Below are positions 11,195 to 12,066 of a stretch of DNA of 12,066 bases, one piece after another. Both the position numbers and the translations under genes were made by a program. The notes beneath the pieces are model-generated. The model ran no database searches. It was not told the origin of the DNA and saw only the letters and a program-made list of their open reading frames with translations. The first letter of the stretch is position 1, and every line of letters starts with the position of its first letter. The DNA lies in the NCBI GenBank assembly GCA_009702305.1, contig WLIH01000025.1, forward strand, positions 1 to 12,066, written 5' to 3'. Source of the DNA: Actinomycetota bacterium (GTDB taxonomy: Bacteria > Actinomycetota > Actinomycetes > Propionibacteriales > Nocardioidaceae).

Positions 11195-12066
11195 TCAGGC
11201 GCGCGCAGGCAGGGTGTCGCCGAGCAGCCAGGAGTCGAAGAACGCCGTCAGCTCCAGGCCCGTCTGCTCCTCCCACCACGTGGTGATCTCGTCGTAGTCG
11301 GCGTTCTGCCCGGCGTGCTCCTCGGGCCACGCGCGCACCAGCGACCAGAAGCGGTCGGTGCCGAGTCGCAGTCGCAGCTCGTGCCACATCAGTGCCGGCA
11401 CGTAGTAGATGTTCGAGGTGCCGAAGGTCGCCGGGTCGTACGCCGCCGCCGGGCCGCCGTCGCGCAGCAGCTGCGGGGCGATCGAGGCCCAGTAGTCGAG
11501 GGTGGCGTCGAGTGGCTGACCGTCCTCCTCGGCCGACCAGTTGGCCTGGAGGTACATCGCCATGCCCTCGTTCATCCACACGTCGCGCCAGTCGCTCGGC
11601 GTGACCAGGTCGCCGTACCACTGGTGCGCGGCCTCGTGGACGAGCACCGCGCCCGACGTCGTGTAGTCGGTCATGCCGAGCGTGATCATGGTCTGGGTCT
11701 CCATGCCGCTGCGGGAGTCGACGAGCAGCACGCCGAGGCTGTCGAAGGGATACGGCCCGAGCTTCTCCTCGAGCCAGTCGAGACCGTCCGCGGTCTGGCG
11801 CAGACCCTGGATCAGCCGGCGCTGCGGCGTCGGCGCCCAGTACTGCAATGGGACGCCGCTGCTCGAGACGTCCTCCTCCACGGTGTAGTCGCCGGTCGCC
11901 ACCGTGACGAGGTACGACGCCGCGGGCTCGTCGAGGTGCCAGCTGTTCGTCGTGACGCCGTCCGCGGTCGTGGTCGACTCGAGGACGCCGTTGGCGATGC
12001 CCTGGGCGGGGGCCGGCACGCTCACGGTGATGTCGTAGAGGGCCTTGTCGGCCGGCTGGTCGTTGA
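11195..12066 (-). CDS. M1 family metallopeptidase (gluzincin aminopeptidase), C-terminal part, start beyond the window
   Basis: The frame stays open to the right edge, and 289 residues are visible; the N-terminal part lies outside. The zinc site is HEAAH (11624-11638), followed 18 residues later by the third ligand in MNEGMAMY (Glu at 11567-11569), the HExxH-x18-E pattern of M1 peptidases. The substrate-binding exopeptidase motif, usually GAMEN, appears as GMETQTMITLG. The downstream catalytic Tyr lies in NIYYVPALMWHELR, where most relatives have a Lys-Gly after the Tyr region. Visible sequence begins DQPADKALYDITVSVPA, part of the N-terminal beta-sandwich. It ends soon after the catalytic domain and lacks the long ERAP1-type C-terminal domain, as in short actinobacterial M1 enzymes. 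Secretion cannot be judged because the N-terminus is missing. A GTG at 12025 within the frame is internal, not the start. Confidence 0.92.
   Translation of the reverse strand, partial: NDQPADKALYDITVSVPAPAQGIANGVLESTTTADGVTTNSWHLDEPAASYLVTVATGDYTVEEDVSSSGVPLQYWAPTPQRRLIQGLRQTADGLDWLEEKLGPYPFDSLGVLLVDSRSGMETQTMITLGMTDYTTSGAVLVHEAAHQWYGDLVTPSDWRDVWMNEGMAMYLQANWSAEEDGQPLDATLDYWASIAPQLLRDGGPAAAYDPATFGTSNIYYVPALMWHELRLRLGTDRFWSLVRAWPEEHAGQNADYDEITTWWEEQTGLELTAFFDSWLLGDTLPARA

Noticed and set aside
1..12066. tRNA, rRNA, CRISPR arrays, insertion sequences, attachment sites
   Set aside because: I saw no cloverleaf-like tRNA end, no regularly spaced direct repeats, no transposase or integrase motif and no flanking target duplications.

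Overview
The window is very GC-rich (roughly 70% or more by eye) and gene-dense. It has short intergenic gaps, GTG and ATG starts, several apparently leaderless genes, a BkdABC-type 2-oxoacid dehydrogenase operon and an AccD3-type carboxyltransferase. This points to a high-GC actinobacterium. A Nocardioides-like member of the Propionibacteriales is my best guess, from gene style rather than any search. No tRNA, rRNA, CRISPR array, insertion sequence or phage gene is visible, so it looks like a chromosomal region.

Layout. (1) Positions 26-955 (+) encode a CDF-family zinc-type metal exporter, facing a minus-strand SRPBCC-fold protein (987-1433). (2) A 128-bp divergent gap with two palindromes leads into a tightly packed plus-strand operon, 1562-5081: E1 alpha, E1 beta and lipoyl E2 of a branched-chain 2-oxoacid dehydrogenase complex, joined by ATGA and TGATG junctions. 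No E3 gene is present here. (3) The E2 gene meets a minus-strand lipoprotein gene (5082-5597) stop codon to stop codon with no spacer. (4) A minus-strand pair follows: an exported protein of unknown function with six cysteines (6467-8044), coupled by a GTGA overlap to a short-chain dehydrogenase of the 3-alpha-hydroxysteroid dehydrogenase type (5664-6470). A TetR-family regulator (8079-8666, +) diverges from it across only 34 bp. (5) On the minus strand lie accD3 (8695-10161), a NAD-dependent epimerase/dehydratase-like gene (10172-11125) and the C-terminal part of an M1 metallopeptidase whose start lies beyond the right edge (11195 to >12066).

The most interesting unit is the TetR / exported protein / hydroxysteroid-dehydrogenase-like cluster. 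Its 34-bp divergent region holds a perfect 16-bp palindrome, GTAACC-GCAT-GGTTAC. It overlaps two -10 hexamers, each placed exactly six bases before a start codon, so both genes appear leaderless and controllable from one operator. The reading I propose, as inference, is a small TetR-regulated module for an extracellular or envelope-handled substrate, possibly a steroid or other cyclic ketone/alcohol, that pairs a secreted propeller-like protein with a cytosolic dehydrogenase.

A second theme is start-site style. Five genes (CDF, SRPBCC, exported protein, TetR, accD3) have a TANNNT hexamer 6-7 bases before the start codon and no Shine-Dalgarno sequence. E1 alpha, E1 beta, the SDR and the epimerase have clear Shine-Dalgarno sequences instead.
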